A DNA stretch of 64,000 nt from Achromobacter kerstersii (GTDB lineage: Bacteria > Pseudomonadota > Gammaproteobacteria > Burkholderiales > Burkholderiaceae_B), in assembly GCF_902859595.1 (NCBI RefSeq), contig NZ_CADIJQ010000008.1, positions 124,001-188,000 on the forward strand. The letters run 5' to 3'. The translations under genes were made by a program, and so were the position numbers. Numbering within the stretch: position 1 is the first letter of the stretch; each line of letters opens with the position of its first letter. Of this stretch, positions 46,321-56,336 are shown piece by piece. Below the pieces are notes generated by a model. That model searched no databases and was not told the origin of the DNA. It saw nothing but the letters and a program-made list of their open reading frames with translations.

Positions 46321-47733
46321 ATGAAGCGCTATGAACGCTTGACCGAAGACATCACCGCATCGATCCGATCGGGCCTGCTGCAAGTGGGCGACCGCCTGCC
46401 CTCGGTGCGGCAAACCAGCACCAGCCGCGGGGTCAGCCCGTCCACGGTGTTCAAGGCCTATTACCTGCTGGAAGCGCGCGGCCTGATCCGCGCGCGGGAC
46501 CGCTCCGGCTACTACGTGCTGCGCGCGCCGCACACGGCGCTGCCCGAGCTGGATGCCGTGTCCAGCGCCAGCGCGGGCCGCCATCCGGTGGACGTCAGCG
46601 ACAACGTGCTGCAAGTGCTCAACGCCACCTTGCGGCGCGACATGACGCCGTTTGGCTCCGCCTTTCCCAGCCCGTCGCTGCTGCCCTACGGGCGGCTGGC
46701 CAAGTTCATGGCGTCCACCGTGCAACGGCTGGACCCGTGGGGCTCCATCGACGACTTGAGCCCCGGCGACGCCGCCCTGCGCCGCGCCATCGCGTTGCGC
46801 TATCTGGCCGACGGCCTGTCGGTGCCGGTGGACGACATCATCATCACCAACGGCGCGCTGGATGCGCTGAACCTGTGCCTGACCGCCGTCACGCAACCGG
46901 GCGACGCCGTGATCGTGGAATCCCCCACGTTCTACGCCGCGCTGCAATCGTTGGAACGCAACCAGCTGCACGCCATCGAAGTGGCGACCCATCCGCGCGA
47001 AGGCATCGACCTGCAAGCGCTGGAACAGGCCATCCTGCAACACCGCCCGCGCGCCTGCTGGCTGATGACCACGTTTCAGAATCCGCTGGGCAGTTTGATG
47101 CCCGACGCCAAGAAAGAAGCGTTGGTCAAGCTGCTGACGCGGCACGGCGTGGCGCTGATTGAAGACGACGTATACGGCGAGCTCTATTTCGGCGACACGC
47201 GCCCGCGCCCGGCCAAGGCGTTCGACAAGGAAGGCATCGTGATGCACTGCTCGTCGTTCTCGAAGACGCTTGCGCCGGGTTACCGGGTGGGCTGGGTGGC
47301 GGCGGGGCGCTACACGCGGCAGATCATGCGCAACAAGCTCACCACCAGCCTTGCGACTGCCGCGCCCACACAAGCCGCCATCGCGGCGTATCTGGAAAAA
47401 GGCGGCTTTGACCGCCACCTGCGCCAGTTCCGGCAAGCGCTGGCGGTACAGCAAGGCGAGCTGCTGCAAGCCGTGGCGCGCCACTTTCCCAAAGGCACAC
47501 GCGCCACGCGGCCGGCGGGCGGCTACTTCGTGTGGGTGGAATTGCCGGCGCACATCGACACCCTGAAGCTGCACCGCGCCGCGCTCGACCACGGCATCAG
47601 CATTGCGCCGGGGCCGCTGTTTTCGTCGTCAGGCGCATTCGCGAATTACCTGCGCCTGAACCACGGGCATCCGTGGAACGACGACATGGAACAAGGGATG
47701 GCGACGCTGGGCAAGCTGATGGCGAACGGGTAG
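46321..47733 (+). CDS. MocR-type regulator: GntR DNA-binding domain fused to an aminotransferase fold
   Basis: 470 aa. The N-terminal GntR winged helix (YERLTEDITASIRSGLLQVGDRLPSVRQTSTSRGVSPSTVFKAYYLLEARGLI, residues 4-60) precedes a PLP fold-type I domain. The lysine expected to bind PLP is in SSFSKTLAPGYRVGW, about residue 320, and TFQNPLGSLMP marks the substrate-side loop. MocR proteins usually regulate vitamin B6 or amino acid genes. It lies 30 bases after the cio operon and could be read through, but has no known link to it. Confidence 0.9.
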   Translation: MKRYERLTEDITASIRSGLLQVGDRLPSVRQTSTSRGVSPSTVFKAYYLLEARGLIRARDRSGYYVLRAPHTALPELDAVSSASAGRHPVDVSDNVLQVLNATLRRDMTPFGSAFPSPSLLPYGRLAKFMASTVQRLDPWGSIDDLSPGDAALRRAIALRYLADGLSVPVDDIIITNGALDALNLCLTAVTQPGDAVIVESPTFYAALQSLERNQLHAIEVATHPREGIDLQALEQAILQHRPRACWLMTTFQNPLGSLMPDAKKEALVKLLTRHGVALIEDDVYGELYFGDTRPRPAKAFDKEGIVMHCSSFSKTLAPGYRVGWVAAGRYTRQIMRNKLTTSLATAAPTQAAIAAYLEKGGFDRHLRQFRQALAVQQGELLQAVARHFPKGTRATRPAGGYFVWVELPAHIDTLKLHRAALDHGISIAPGPLFSSSGAFANYLRLNHGHPWNDDMEQGMATLGKLMANG

Positions 47734-47768
47734 CGCCAATTGTCTTGGGCGGCGATCCACGTTATAAA

Positions 47769-47793
47769 TGAGTGTTATTCCCATTAACACTCA
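47769..47793. promoter_or_regulatory. Inverted repeat upstream of the fecI-like gene
   Basis: TGAGTGTTA (47769-47777) and TAACACTCA (47785-47793) form a perfect 9-bp dyad with a 7-base spacer, 12 bases before the sigma-factor start. The AT-rich context and iron-uptake setting suggest a regulator site. The spacing differs from the usual Fur box, and a terminator for the MocR gene is also possible. Confidence 0.5.
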
Positions 47794-47805
47794 CGCCGCC
47801 CGTCC

Positions 47806-48318
47806 ATGGATTCCCCCGCGTACAAGAATGTCCACCGGCTCTACGCGGAACATCATCTCTGGCTGTTCGGCTGGCTGAACCGGCGCGTCAACAACCACGC
47901 CGATGCCGCCGACCTGACGCAGGATACGTTCTGCCGTGTCCTCACCGCGCACAGCCCAACGCCCATCGCAGAACCCCGCGCCTATCTGCTGACGCTGGCC
48001 CGCCGCCTGACGATTGATCTGTGGCGCGCCCGAGATGTCGAAGCGCGCTACCTCGAAGCGCTCGCGCACGAGCAGGAACCCGTGGCCGCCTCGCCTGAAA
48101 CTCTGGCCATGCTGAAGCAGGCGGTCATGGAGATCGACGCCGTGCTCGATGGCCTGCCTGTGCCAGTCAAACACGCGTTTCTACTGAACCGGCTGGACGG
48201 CATGACCCACCCGGCGATTGCGGCGGCGCTGGGCCTGTCACTGGCCACAGTCGAGCGGCACGTGAAGCGCGCCTTTCTGCATTGCCTTGCCGCGCGCCGC
48301 GCAGCGGATGCGGCATGA
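47806..48318 (+). CDS. fecI: ECF sigma factor, FecI type
   Basis: 170 aa. Region 2 is seen in YAEHHLWLFGWLNRRVNNHADAADLTQDTFCRVL and region 4 in LDGLPVPVKHAFLLNRLDGMTHPAIAAALGLSLATVERHVKRAFLHCL, the FecI-like end. It would direct RNA polymerase to the TonB receptor promoter when the FecR partner signals ligand binding. Start ATG at 47806 (MDSPAYKNVHRLYAEHH). Its stop overlaps the fecR start (ATGA). Confidence 0.92.
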   Translation: MDSPAYKNVHRLYAEHHLWLFGWLNRRVNNHADAADLTQDTFCRVLTAHSPTPIAEPRAYLLTLARRLTIDLWRARDVEARYLEALAHEQEPVAASPETLAMLKQAVMEIDAVLDGLPVPVKHAFLLNRLDGMTHPAIAAALGLSLATVERHVKRAFLHCLAARRAADAA

Positions 48319-49325
48319 AAGCCACCCGCACCAACGCCGCTCAAACTAATGCCGCTCAAACCAACACCGCTCAGCTCAACGAGCCGCTGACGGAACGCGC
48401 GGTGGACTGGATCGTGCTGCTCACTTCCGGCCAGGCCTCGGAGCGCGACCGGCTGCGCTTTGAACACTGGCTCGGCAGCCATCCCGACCACGCCCGCGCC
48501 TGGGCGGAAGTCGACGGCCTGATGCAGCAGCCGCTGTCCCGCTTACGCGGCGCGTCAAGCGACGCTCCCGGCCCCGCGCGTGCCGCCCGCGCGGCCTTGT
48601 TGCAACCCAGCGGACTGGACCGCCGCCGCCTCCTCAAGCTGGCCATGTTGCTTTCCGGCGTGGGAATCGGCGCGCTGGTCACCGATCGCTATGTCCCGCT
48701 TGCTGGCCTGTCGTCTGCGTATTCCACGCACACAGGCGAACGCCACACCTACACGCTGGAAGACGGCACGCTGCTGACGCTGAATGCCCGCTCCGCCGCC
48801 GACGTCCGGTTCGACGACAGGCAACGCACTATCCTGTTGCGCCAAGGCGGCCTGTATGCCGAGACTCGCGCAGACAGCCGGCCCTTCGTGGTGCGGACAC
48901 GTTTTGGCGACGTCACCACGGATGCATCGCGTCTGAGCGTTGATCAGTTCAACGCGTATGCCGTCGCGTGCGCCATCGAAAATTCGTTGAACTTGCAGCC
49001 GGAACACGGCCAGGGCTTGGCCTTGCCCCAGAACGGGTCCGCGGCGTTCGACCGGGAACACGCGTGGACGCGCGGCGACGCGGCGCTTGCCAGCTGGCGT
49101 ACCGGCATCCTGAGCGTGCGCGACACGCGGCTGGACGAAGTCGTGGAACGCCTGCGCGCCTATCAGCCCGGCCTGATTCGCGTATCGCCCCAAGCGGCAG
49201 CGCTCCGCGTGTTTGGCGTCTTTCCCTTGGACGACCCCGGCCGCACGCTGATCGCCTTGAGCGAAACGCTGCCAATCCGCGTGCGCCGCTACAGCCCCTG
49301 GCTGACGATCGTGGACATGGCATAG
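48315..49325 (+). CDS. fecR: FecR-type anti-sigma factor / transmembrane sensor
   Basis: 336 aa. The N-terminal cytoplasmic DUF4880 part (LTERAVDWIVLLTSGQASERDRLRFEHWLGSHPDHARAWAEVD) binds the sigma factor; one helix follows (LLKLAMLLSGVGIGALV, about 108-125); the periplasmic FecR domain shows YSTHTGERHTYTLEDGTLLTLNARSAADV. The first residues hold a 15-bp repeat coding for TNAAQ three times. Transmits the state of the TonB receptor to FecI. Coupled to fecI by ATGA overlap. Confidence 0.92.
   Translation: MKATRTNAAQTNAAQTNTAQLNEPLTERAVDWIVLLTSGQASERDRLRFEHWLGSHPDHARAWAEVDGLMQQPLSRLRGASSDAPGPARAARAALLQPSGLDRRRLLKLAMLLSGVGIGALVTDRYVPLAGLSSAYSTHTGERHTYTLEDGTLLTLNARSAADVRFDDRQRTILLRQGGLYAETRADSRPFVVRTRFGDVTTDASRLSVDQFNAYAVACAIENSLNLQPEHGQGLALPQNGSAAFDREHAWTRGDAALASWRTGILSVRDTRLDEVVERLRAYQPGLIRVSPQAAALRVFGVFPLDDPGRTLIALSETLPIRVRRYSPWLTIVDMA
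48330..48374. repeat. 15-bp tandem repeat, three copies, at the start of fecR
   Basis: AC(C/T)AA(C/T)(G/A)CCGCTCA(A/G) at 48330, 48345 and 48360 codes for TNAAQ, TNAAQ, TNTAQ. In frame. Confidence 0.88.
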
Positions 49326-49421
49326 AAAACAATTCGCCGGCAATGAGGGGATTTGAGCGCCGTGGCCGTCATGACTAATGACGCAACCAAAAATCCTCAC
49401 CTTCGCCGGACCTTTGCCACC

Positions 49422-51869
49422 ATGAATTTCCCGCTGACCCGCGGCGCCGCGCTTGTCGCCGCCGCATTGCTATCGCAGACCGCCTACGCCCAGGACGCCC
49501 CCGCCGCTCCCACCGCAGCGCAAAGCGTCCTGTCCTACGACCTGCCCGCCGCCTCGCTGGCGGACACGCTGAGCCGGATCTCACTGCAAAGCGGCCGCAC
49601 CATTTCAGCCAGCGCCGAGCTGGTCTCAGGCAAGCAAGCCGCGCCGGTACGCGGCGCGCTGAGCCCCGAAGCGGCGGCGCGGCAGGCCCTGGCAGGAACG
49701 GGGCTGGAATTGCTCATCACGCGCAACGGCGTCATGACCGTGCGCCCCATACCGGCGGCCAGCGGCGTAACGTCGCTTGAACCCGTGCTCGTGACGGGCG
49801 CCAGCATAATCACGCCCAGCGAAGGCACGGGTTCCTACACCGTGCCGGAATCCTCATCGGCCACGCGCATGCGGCTGTCGATGCGGGAAACGCCGCAGTC
49901 TGTCAGCGTCATCACGCGCCAGCAAATGGATGACCAGGGCATCGTGAGCGTGGCGGGCGCGCTGGAACAAACCCCCGGCATCGTCGTCAACCAGGACAAC
50001 TCCGAGGGCTACAGCTTCTTCTCACGCGGCTTCCAGCTTGAGAACTTCCAGTTCGACGGCCTGCCCAGCCTGTCGAGCGATGGCGGCAATGTCCGCGACA
50101 ACTTCAGCATCACCAACTCTGTGATCTATGACCGCATCGAAGTGCTCAAGGGCGCGACTGGCCTGGTCAATGGCGCCGGCTATCCATCGGGGGTCGTCAA
50201 CTTCATCCGCAAGCGGCCCACCCAGGAATTTCAGGGCAGCCTGAGCGCGGGCGCCGGGTCCTGGGACCGCTACCGCAGCGAAGTGGATCTGGGCGGCCCC
50301 TTGACGCAAGACGGCAAGATTCGCGGCCGCGTCGTCGGCGCCACCGAGACTCACGGCAGCTTCATGGACTATGCACGCGGCAAGGAGAACATTGCTTACG
50401 GCATCATCGAAGCCGACCTGTCACCCCGCACGACCGCATCCTTTGGCGTCGACACCCAGCAGAACCGCAACCAAGCCACCACCAACACGCATTTGCCTTC
50501 GCTGTATTCGGACGGCTCGCAGGTCACGTTTTCGCGGTCGACCAACCCCGCCGACAAATGGGCCTGGCGCAACCAGGACACGACACGCCTGTTCGCCGAC
50601 ATCCAGCACACGCTGGACAACGGCTGGAACTTCAAACTGGCCGCCGCGCACCGCAACTACCAATCGCGCGAGCTGATCTCAGGCATGGGCAGCAGCACCG
50701 TGGATGTGGTGGACCACCGCATCAGCCACGGGTTCTATCCGGGCGGCGCCAGCCGGTTCAACACCGACTCGCGCGAGAACAGCATCGACATTCAGGCCTC
50801 TGGCCCGTACACGCTGTTCGGCCGCCAGCACGACTTGGTGGTCGGTTACAACGCCGCGCGCACGCACGCGCAGTCCAACCGCAAAGACGGCGACACCGAC
50901 TTGTGGATCAATGACGCTTTCCATTGGAACAACGACGCCACCGAGCCATCATCCTACGAGTGGTGGCTGACGCAAGACATGCTGGTCAACCAGAAGATCC
51001 TGTACGCCGCGACCGTGCTGCATCCCACGGATCGGCTGTCATTCATCCTGGGCGGCCGGATGACGAACTACTCGTGGAGCCAGGACATCAACTACGCCAA
51101 CGGCCGCCATCGTGCCTATTCCACGGACGTGCGCAACAAGCTCATCCCCTACGCCGGCGTGACCTACGACGTCGACACGCACCACACCGTGTACGCAAGC
51201 TACACGGACGTGTTCAAACCACAGGCCTATAACTTCGACGCCAACAACCGCCAACTGGACCCGCTGACCGGCAAGAGCTTCGAATTCGGCGCCAAGGGCG
51301 AATACCTGGATGGCCGCCTGAACGCCAGCATTGCGCTGTTCCAGCTCAAGCAGGACAACGTCGCCGAGCTGGACGCAAGCGGCGCGACAACGCCAGACGG
51401 CAGCACCGCTTACGTGGCGATTCCTGGCGTGACCACGCGCGGCGTCGAACTGGAAATGTCGGGCGAAGTGCTCCCGGGCTGGCAATTGCATGCCGGCTAC
51501 ACCTACAGCCGTTCACGCGATCGCGAAGGCCGCCGCGTCAGCAGCACGCAGCCGCAACAGCTGTTCAAGCTGGCCACCACCTACCGCTTGCCGGGCGACT
51601 GGAACCGGCTGACCGTAGGCGGCAACCTGCACTGGCAAGGCAATATCTTCTTCACGCAAGAAGTCGATGCACGCAACTATCGATTCACGCAGGACAGTTA
51701 CGCGGTGTTTGGCTTGATGGCGGGATACGACTTCAACAAGGATTTGCGCCTGACGGTCAACCTGAATAACGTGTTCGACAAACACTATTACTCGGGCATG
51801 GGCAACTACAACTCGGTCTACTACGGCGCGCCGCGTAACGTGTTCGCACAGCTGCGGTACAAGTTCTAA
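49422..51869 (+). CDS. TonB-dependent siderophore receptor with N-terminal signalling domain
   Basis: 815 aa. Signal peptide to about residue 23 (QTAYA|QD), then a secretin/TonB short N-terminal (STN) domain at 35-95 (YDLPAASLADTLSRISLQSGRTISAS), which contacts FecR. Plug domain at about 150-270 (MRETPQSVSVITRQQMDDQG, RGFQLENFQFDGLP), then a 22-strand barrel ending FAQLRYKF. The family is FpvA/FoxA/FhuE-like; the siderophore cannot be named. I used the ATG at 49422. It is the target of FecI and the last gene of the module. Confidence 0.93.
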   Translation: MNFPLTRGAALVAAALLSQTAYAQDAPAAPTAAQSVLSYDLPAASLADTLSRISLQSGRTISASAELVSGKQAAPVRGALSPEAAARQALAGTGLELLITRNGVMTVRPIPAASGVTSLEPVLVTGASIITPSEGTGSYTVPESSSATRMRLSMRETPQSVSVITRQQMDDQGIVSVAGALEQTPGIVVNQDNSEGYSFFSRGFQLENFQFDGLPSLSSDGGNVRDNFSITNSVIYDRIEVLKGATGLVNGAGYPSGVVNFIRKRPTQEFQGSLSAGAGSWDRYRSEVDLGGPLTQDGKIRGRVVGATETHGSFMDYARGKENIAYGIIEADLSPRTTASFGVDTQQNRNQATTNTHLPSLYSDGSQVTFSRSTNPADKWAWRNQDTTRLFADIQHTLDNGWNFKLAAAHRNYQSRELISGMGSSTVDVVDHRISHGFYPGGASRFNTDSRENSIDIQASGPYTLFGRQHDLVVGYNAARTHAQSNRKDGDTDLWINDAFHWNNDATEPSSYEWWLTQDMLVNQKILYAATVLHPTDRLSFILGGRMTNYSWSQDINYANGRHRAYSTDVRNKLIPYAGVTYDVDTHHTVYASYTDVFKPQAYNFDANNRQLDPLTGKSFEFGAKGEYLDGRLNASIALFQLKQDNVAELDASGATTPDGSTAYVAIPGVTTRGVELEMSGEVLPGWQLHAGYTYSRSRDREGRRVSSTQPQQLFKLATTYRLPGDWNRLTVGGNLHWQGNIFFTQEVDARNYRFTQDSYAVFGLMAGYDFNKDLRLTVNLNNVFDKHYYSGMGNYNSVYYGAPRNVFAQLRYKF

Positions 51870-51876
51870 ACCCAGG

Positions 51877-52476
51877 TCAGCGTGGACCGGAGGGGGCCGC
51901 AGCCCGCGCCGCCTCGACCTCGCGCATCAGGCTTGCCGCATCCGGCCGCAGCGGCAACACCAGCTTGCCTGCGCGGTCGATGGCGCCCCACTCGCCGCCC
52001 GTCATGAAGCTGTGTTCGCCGTCGGGCGTGAACGCCTTGCGGCAGCCTTCGCACACCACGGCCAGACCGGCGCTGTAACGGTCGACCCATTCGTAAGGGG
52101 TGGCCAGCACGCGGTTGAGCTGCGTGTCGTAATAGGCCATGCCGCCCGACCAGGGGCCGCGCGTCAAGCCGTCGTCGAAGTCGTCGGCCATGTTGTCGTA
52201 GGTGACGACGGCGGCCGACTTGCCGTCGGGCCGCACCCAATACCAGGACCGGTTCGTAAAGACCGGCGACAAGCCATCGGCGTTGAAATCCATCTGGCCC
52301 AACAGGCCGGGGCGGAATACCAGCGTGCCGCCATCCACGCGCGCGCAGTGTTCGGCGGCATTCAACATTCCGCCTTCGTCTTTTTCCGCAATCATGCAGT
52401 TCAGGTCGAAGGCGGCGGCGGCGGCGGCATCCGCCGACGTCACCGTCAGCAGGGAAAACAGCAGGGTCGTCAACAT
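51877..52476 (-). CDS. Exported protein with WG-repeat-like segments
   Basis: 199 aa from the ATG at 52476, which has AGGA eight bases upstream; two more ATG codons up to 52503 are less well placed. Signal peptide MLTTLLFSLLTVTSADAAAA. Repeating motifs of the form F-x-PDG-x-W/F (WYWVRPDGKSAAVVTYDN, AFTPDGEHSFMTGGEWGAIDRAGKLVLPL) resemble WG repeats, with several Cys (CMIAEKDEGG, CEGCRKAF). Periplasmic or surface protein of unknown role, convergent with the TonB receptor gene. Confidence 0.65.
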   Translation of the reverse strand: MLTTLLFSLLTVTSADAAAAAAFDLNCMIAEKDEGGMLNAAEHCARVDGGTLVFRPGLLGQMDFNADGLSPVFTNRSWYWVRPDGKSAAVVTYDNMADDFDDGLTRGPWSGGMAYYDTQLNRVLATPYEWVDRYSAGLAVVCEGCRKAFTPDGEHSFMTGGEWGAIDRAGKLVLPLRPDAASLMREVEAARAAAPSGPR

Positions 52477-52552
52477 GGCGGGCATCCTAGCATGCGCATG
52501 CACACAGCCGGGCTACGCGCCATGTTGACGGAAACGGCTGTCGAACCCCGCG

Positions 52553-53530
52553 TCAGTTCGCCGTCGCGCCCGAGTCCTTCACGGCCTTCGCCCAGGCCGC
52601 GATCTCGGCCTGGATGAACGTGCCGAACGCGGCCGTGTTCAGGTTGGAGGCGGCTGCGCCCTCTTCCATCAGGCGCTGTTTCACCGCGGGCGCCGCCAGC
52701 GCGCCGCTCAATGCCGCGTTCAATTTGTTGACCACTTCAGGCGGCGTGCCGGCCGGCGCCACGACGCCATGCCATGACACAGCCTGAAAGCCGGGCAGCC
52801 CGGATTCGGCCATCGTCGGCACATCGGGCATGGCGGGGGAACGCTCGGGGGACGTCACCGCCAGCGCGCGCAAGGTGCCCGCCTTCACGTGCGGCAACAC
52901 GCCAGGAATGGTCGTGAACATGAAGTCGATCTGGCCGCCGATCAAGTCGGTAATGGCGGGGCTGCCGCCCTTGTACGGCACGTGCGTGAATTCCAGCTTG
53001 GCCGCGCTCTTGAACATCTCGCCGGCCAGATGGCCCGGCGTGCCGGCGCCCGCCGAACCCATGTTCGTCTTGTCGCCTTGACCGCGTATGTACGTGATGA
53101 GTTCCTGCACGTTCGCGGCCTTGACGTTGGGGCCGATCACCAACACATTCGGCACCGTCGCCAGCAACGTGACCGGCGTGAAGTCTTTCACCGCGTCATA
53201 CGAAATGCGCGAGTACAGCGACGGGTTGATGCCGTGCGTGCTGGCCGTGGCCAGCAGCAGCGTGTAGCCGTCCGGCGCGGACGAGGCCACTTGCTTGGCG
53301 GCAATGGTGCCGTTGGCGCCGCCCTTGTTGTCGATGACTATGGTCTGGCCCAGCGTCTTGGCGGCTTCGGCCGCCACCGTGCGCGCCAGGATGTCAGACG
53401 TGCCGCCGGCGGAGTGCGGCACCACCAGCGTGATGGGCTTGGAAGGAAAGGATTGCGCGTGCGCCACCGGCAGGGCCGGCAGCAGACAGGCGGCCAGCGC
53501 AACGCGCGCGGGCAGTCGGGTAAGGAACAT
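52553..53530 (-). CDS. Bug-family tripartite tricarboxylate transporter receptor
   Basis: 325 aa periplasmic solute-binding protein (TctC family), very numerous in Bordetella and Achromobacter. Signal peptide MFLTRLPARVALAACLLPALPVAHAQ, then PSKPITLVVPHSAGGTSDILAR and NKGGANGTIAAKQVASSAPDGYTLL, both family landmarks, and ending WAKAVKDSGATAN. GGAG precedes the ATG at 53530. The position after tcuB suggests citrate or tricarballylate binding. TctA/TctB membrane genes are not in the window. Confidence 0.92.
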   Translation of the reverse strand: MFLTRLPARVALAACLLPALPVAHAQSFPSKPITLVVPHSAGGTSDILARTVAAEAAKTLGQTIVIDNKGGANGTIAAKQVASSAPDGYTLLLATASTHGINPSLYSRISYDAVKDFTPVTLLATVPNVLVIGPNVKAANVQELITYIRGQGDKTNMGSAGAGTPGHLAGEMFKSAAKLEFTHVPYKGGSPAITDLIGGQIDFMFTTIPGVLPHVKAGTLRALAVTSPERSPAMPDVPTMAESGLPGFQAVSWHGVVAPAGTPPEVVNKLNAALSGALAAPAVKQRLMEEGAAASNLNTAAFGTFIQAEIAAWAKAVKDSGATAN

Positions 53531-53602
53531 TGTTGTCTCCAGGGTTGTGATGAGTGCGGCGTCTTCACAGGACGCCGTCATTCCCGCGAGGGGTGGGGCC
53601 GT

Positions 53603-54856
53603 TCAGTCAGACCCCAGTTGCAGCTTGTTCGGTTGGCGCTTTTCAATCGACCACTTGAGCAGCGCCGCCGAGCGGTAAATACCGTGCGCGAACTTGCCGT
53701 AAGGCAGCGTCAGGAACAGCGCCATCACTACGCCCAGGTGTATCGCCAGCAACAGCGCCATGGCGCTGCCATCCCGGCCTGCCAGCAAGGCCAGCCCCGT
53801 GGCGCTGGTCAAGAACAGCAGCAGGATGAAGCCGCGGTCCATGGGCTTTTGCGCGGCGTCGCCTTGCTGCGGGTGACGCTTGATGTTCAGCCACAGCAGG
53901 CCGGCCGGGCCAATCAACAGCCCGATGCCGCCCGCCGTGCCCAGCAATACCGGCGCGCTGAAGAACGGATACGGCGCCTGCTGGCCCAGCAGATAGTGAT
54001 ACCCCGTGGCCACGCAGGTGGCGGCAAAACACAGCATGAAGCCGTAGAAGGTGAAGTGATGAAAGCGCCGGCGCCACAAGGTGAAGGCGTCGTCCGCGTT
54101 GTTGCAGCCCTTGCCGTGGCCGCCGTCCAGGTAGCGCAGCCGTAGCGCGTCGTGCGCCGCCTCGGCCACCGCCGCGCCGGATGCCGCCCCCGGGCTGACG
54201 TTGCGCCAGAAGCGCGTAACGCCCACGCCCAACGCCAGCATCGAAAAGCCGAACACCACGCCGAACATCAGCGCCAGCGTGTTGTGCGGGAACACCGCGT
54301 AGAAATTGCCGGCCATGGGCTCGTGAAAAAGCCCCCCCGCCATCAGCACAGCCAGCACCAGGAACAGCGCCAGGCCGCCTGCGGTCGCCAGCGACAAGGC
54401 CAGGCCGTTGCGCTTGTACAGCGTGCCCAGCGCGGCGGGCCAGGCGTAATCGGTGTAGGTCTGCATGCGGACCTTGGCCATGGCCTGCGGCACGTTCACC
54501 GCAAACTCGTGCGGCGGCGCGTACTGGCAGGCGTGCAGACAGGCGCCGCAGTTGTGGCACAGGTTGGCCAGGTAGTTCAGGTCGGCCTTGCCGAATTCCA
54601 GGCGGCGCGTCATGGCGGGAAACACCGCACAGAAGCCTTCGCAGTAGCGGCAGGCATTGCAGATCTGCATGACGCGCGCCACTTCGGTTTCATCGCCGGT
54701 CAACGCGTCTGCTTGCGGCTTGGCGTTTTTGCCCATCCATCGGACGGGTTGTTCGGTCATGGCGGGTTGGCCGCCGGATTGAGGGTGGGCGTGCCCCTGC
54801 GCATCGGCTTGGGAAAACGATTGCGCCTCGCGGGCCAGGGCTTCAAGCTGCTTCAT
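53603..54856 (-). CDS. tcuB: Tricarballylate utilization protein TcuB (CitB-like)
   Basis: 417 aa. Two ferredoxin-type cysteine clusters at the N-terminal half ([11 protein letters not shown] near 67 and [15 protein letters not shown] near 100), followed by about six membrane helices. TcuB accepts electrons from the flavin of TcuA and passes them to the membrane quinone pool. The start overlaps the tcuA stop by four bases (54853-54856). A Gln/Ser-rich N-terminal 35 residues precede the conserved part. Confidence 0.93.
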   Translation of the reverse strand: MKQLEALAREAQSFSQADAQGHAHPQSGGQPAMTEQPVRWMGKNAKPQADALTGDETEVARVMQICNACRYCEGFCAVFPAMTRRLEFGKADLNYLANLCHNCGACLHACQYAPPHEFAVNVPQAMAKVRMQTYTDYAWPAALGTLYKRNGLALSLATAGGLALFLVLAVLMAGGLFHEPMAGNFYAVFPHNTLALMFGVVFGFSMLALGVGVTRFWRNVSPGAASGAAVAEAAHDALRLRYLDGGHGKGCNNADDAFTLWRRRFHHFTFYGFMLCFAATCVATGYHYLLGQQAPYPFFSAPVLLGTAGGIGLLIGPAGLLWLNIKRHPQQGDAAQKPMDRGFILLLFLTSATGLALLAGRDGSAMALLLAIHLGVVMALFLTLPYGKFAHGIYRSAALLKWSIEKRQPNKLQLGSD

Positions 54857-56259
54857 GTGGTGCTCTTCGCAAGGGTCTGTTGGCGCGCAGCGGCGGCGGC
54901 GCGGGTGCCGGCAATGCGGCCGAACGCCGTGCCGATGGACATGCCCACGCCTGCCGTGTAGCCCTTGCCCAGCACGTTGCCGGCCATCATTTCGCCGGCC
55001 ACGAACAGGTTGGCGCTAGGCACATCGTTAAAGCGCACGGCCGCGGTGTCGTCCACCTTCAGGCCCAGATAGGTAAAGGTGATGCCGGGGCGCAGCGCGT
55101 AGCCGTAGAACGGCGCCGTGTCGATGGGGCGCGCCCAGTGCGTCTTGGCGGGCGTGACGCCTTCGGTGTGACAGTCGTCCAGCGCGGTGTGGTCGAACGT
55201 GCCGACACGACAAGACGCGTTGTAGTCGCGCAAAGTCCTCTCGAACGTGGCGGCGTCCAGGCCCAGCTTTTCAGCAAGCTCGGGCAAGGTGTCGGCCTTC
55301 ACGCCCGGAAACACCGGCGGCATGAAGCGGCCGACGGCCTTGGCGTCGATGATGGAATACGCGATTTGGCCGGGCTGCATCGCGGTCAGCCGGCCCCAGA
55401 TGGCGTAGCGCTTTGGCCAGAAGTCTTCGCCTTCGTCGTAGAAGCGCACGGCGTCGCGGTTGACCACGACGCCCAGCGACACGCAGTCAATGCGCGTACA
55501 GATGCCGCCGTCATACAGCGGCGCGCGCGCGTCGATCGCCACGCAGTGGGATTGCGACGGGTCGCCAATACTGTCCGCGCCCGCATCCAGCATGAATTTC
55601 AGCAGCACGCCCATGTTGAAGCGCGTGCCACGGATCAGGAAATTGTCGGCCGGCCATTCGCCGCGTTCGTTCTGGCCCCAGGCCTCGCGCAACCATTCGC
55701 GGTTGGACTCAAAGCCCCCGGCGGCCAGCACACAGGCGCGCGCTTCGATGCGTTCGTCGCCGATGCGCGCGGCCTTGAAGCGGCCGTCTTCCAGTTCCAG
55801 CGCATCAACCGGCGCGTTGTAGCGGATCTGCACGCCCAGCGCCTCGGCGCTGCGGTAGTACGCGTTGACCAGCGCTTTGCCGCCACCCATGAAAAACGCA
55901 TTGGTGCGCGCCACATGCAACGCGCCCGACAACGGCGGCTGGAAGTTCACGCCATGGCGGCGCATCCAGTCGCGGCACGTCGACGATTCGCGGATGACCA
56001 GGCGCGCCAGATGCTCGTTGGTCAATCCGCCCGTGACCTTCAGCAGGTCTTGCCAATATTCTTCTTCGGGATACGCGTCGATCAGCACGTCCTGCGGCGC
56101 ATCGTGCATGCAGCGCAAATTGCGCGTGTGCTGCGAATTGCCGCCACGCCATTCGCGCGGCGCGGCTTCCAGCAGCATCACGCTGGCGCCCGCTTCGCGC
56201 GCCATCAGGGCCGCGCACAGCGCCGCATTGCCCCCTCCCACCACCAAGACGTCCACCAT
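54853..56259 (-). CDS. tcuA: Tricarballylate dehydrogenase TcuA (FAD-dependent)
   Basis: 468 aa flavoprotein of the fumarate reductase family. FAD loop [29 protein letters not shown] at residues 4-32, then [32 protein letters not shown] and the C-terminal [33 protein letters not shown] that completes the FAD site. Oxidises tricarballylate to cis-aconitate, which enters the TCA cycle. First catabolic gene downstream of the LysR gene, 77 bases away. Confidence 0.93.
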   Translation of the reverse strand: MVDVLVVGGGNAALCAALMAREAGASVMLLEAAPREWRGGNSQHTRNLRCMHDAPQDVLIDAYPEEEYWQDLLKVTGGLTNEHLARLVIRESSTCRDWMRRHGVNFQPPLSGALHVARTNAFFMGGGKALVNAYYRSAEALGVQIRYNAPVDALELEDGRFKAARIGDERIEARACVLAAGGFESNREWLREAWGQNERGEWPADNFLIRGTRFNMGVLLKFMLDAGADSIGDPSQSHCVAIDARAPLYDGGICTRIDCVSLGVVVNRDAVRFYDEGEDFWPKRYAIWGRLTAMQPGQIAYSIIDAKAVGRFMPPVFPGVKADTLPELAEKLGLDAATFERTLRDYNASCRVGTFDHTALDDCHTEGVTPAKTHWARPIDTAPFYGYALRPGITFTYLGLKVDDTAAVRFNDVPSANLFVAGEMMAGNVLGKGYTAGVGMSIGTAFGRIAGTRAAAAARQQTLAKSTT

Positions 56260-56336
56260 GCCATCGTCCCCAATTCAAGAGGCCGACTGTACCCAGCGGG
56301 TGGCGCGCGCGATATCAGGCAGGCGTCAACGGGTCT

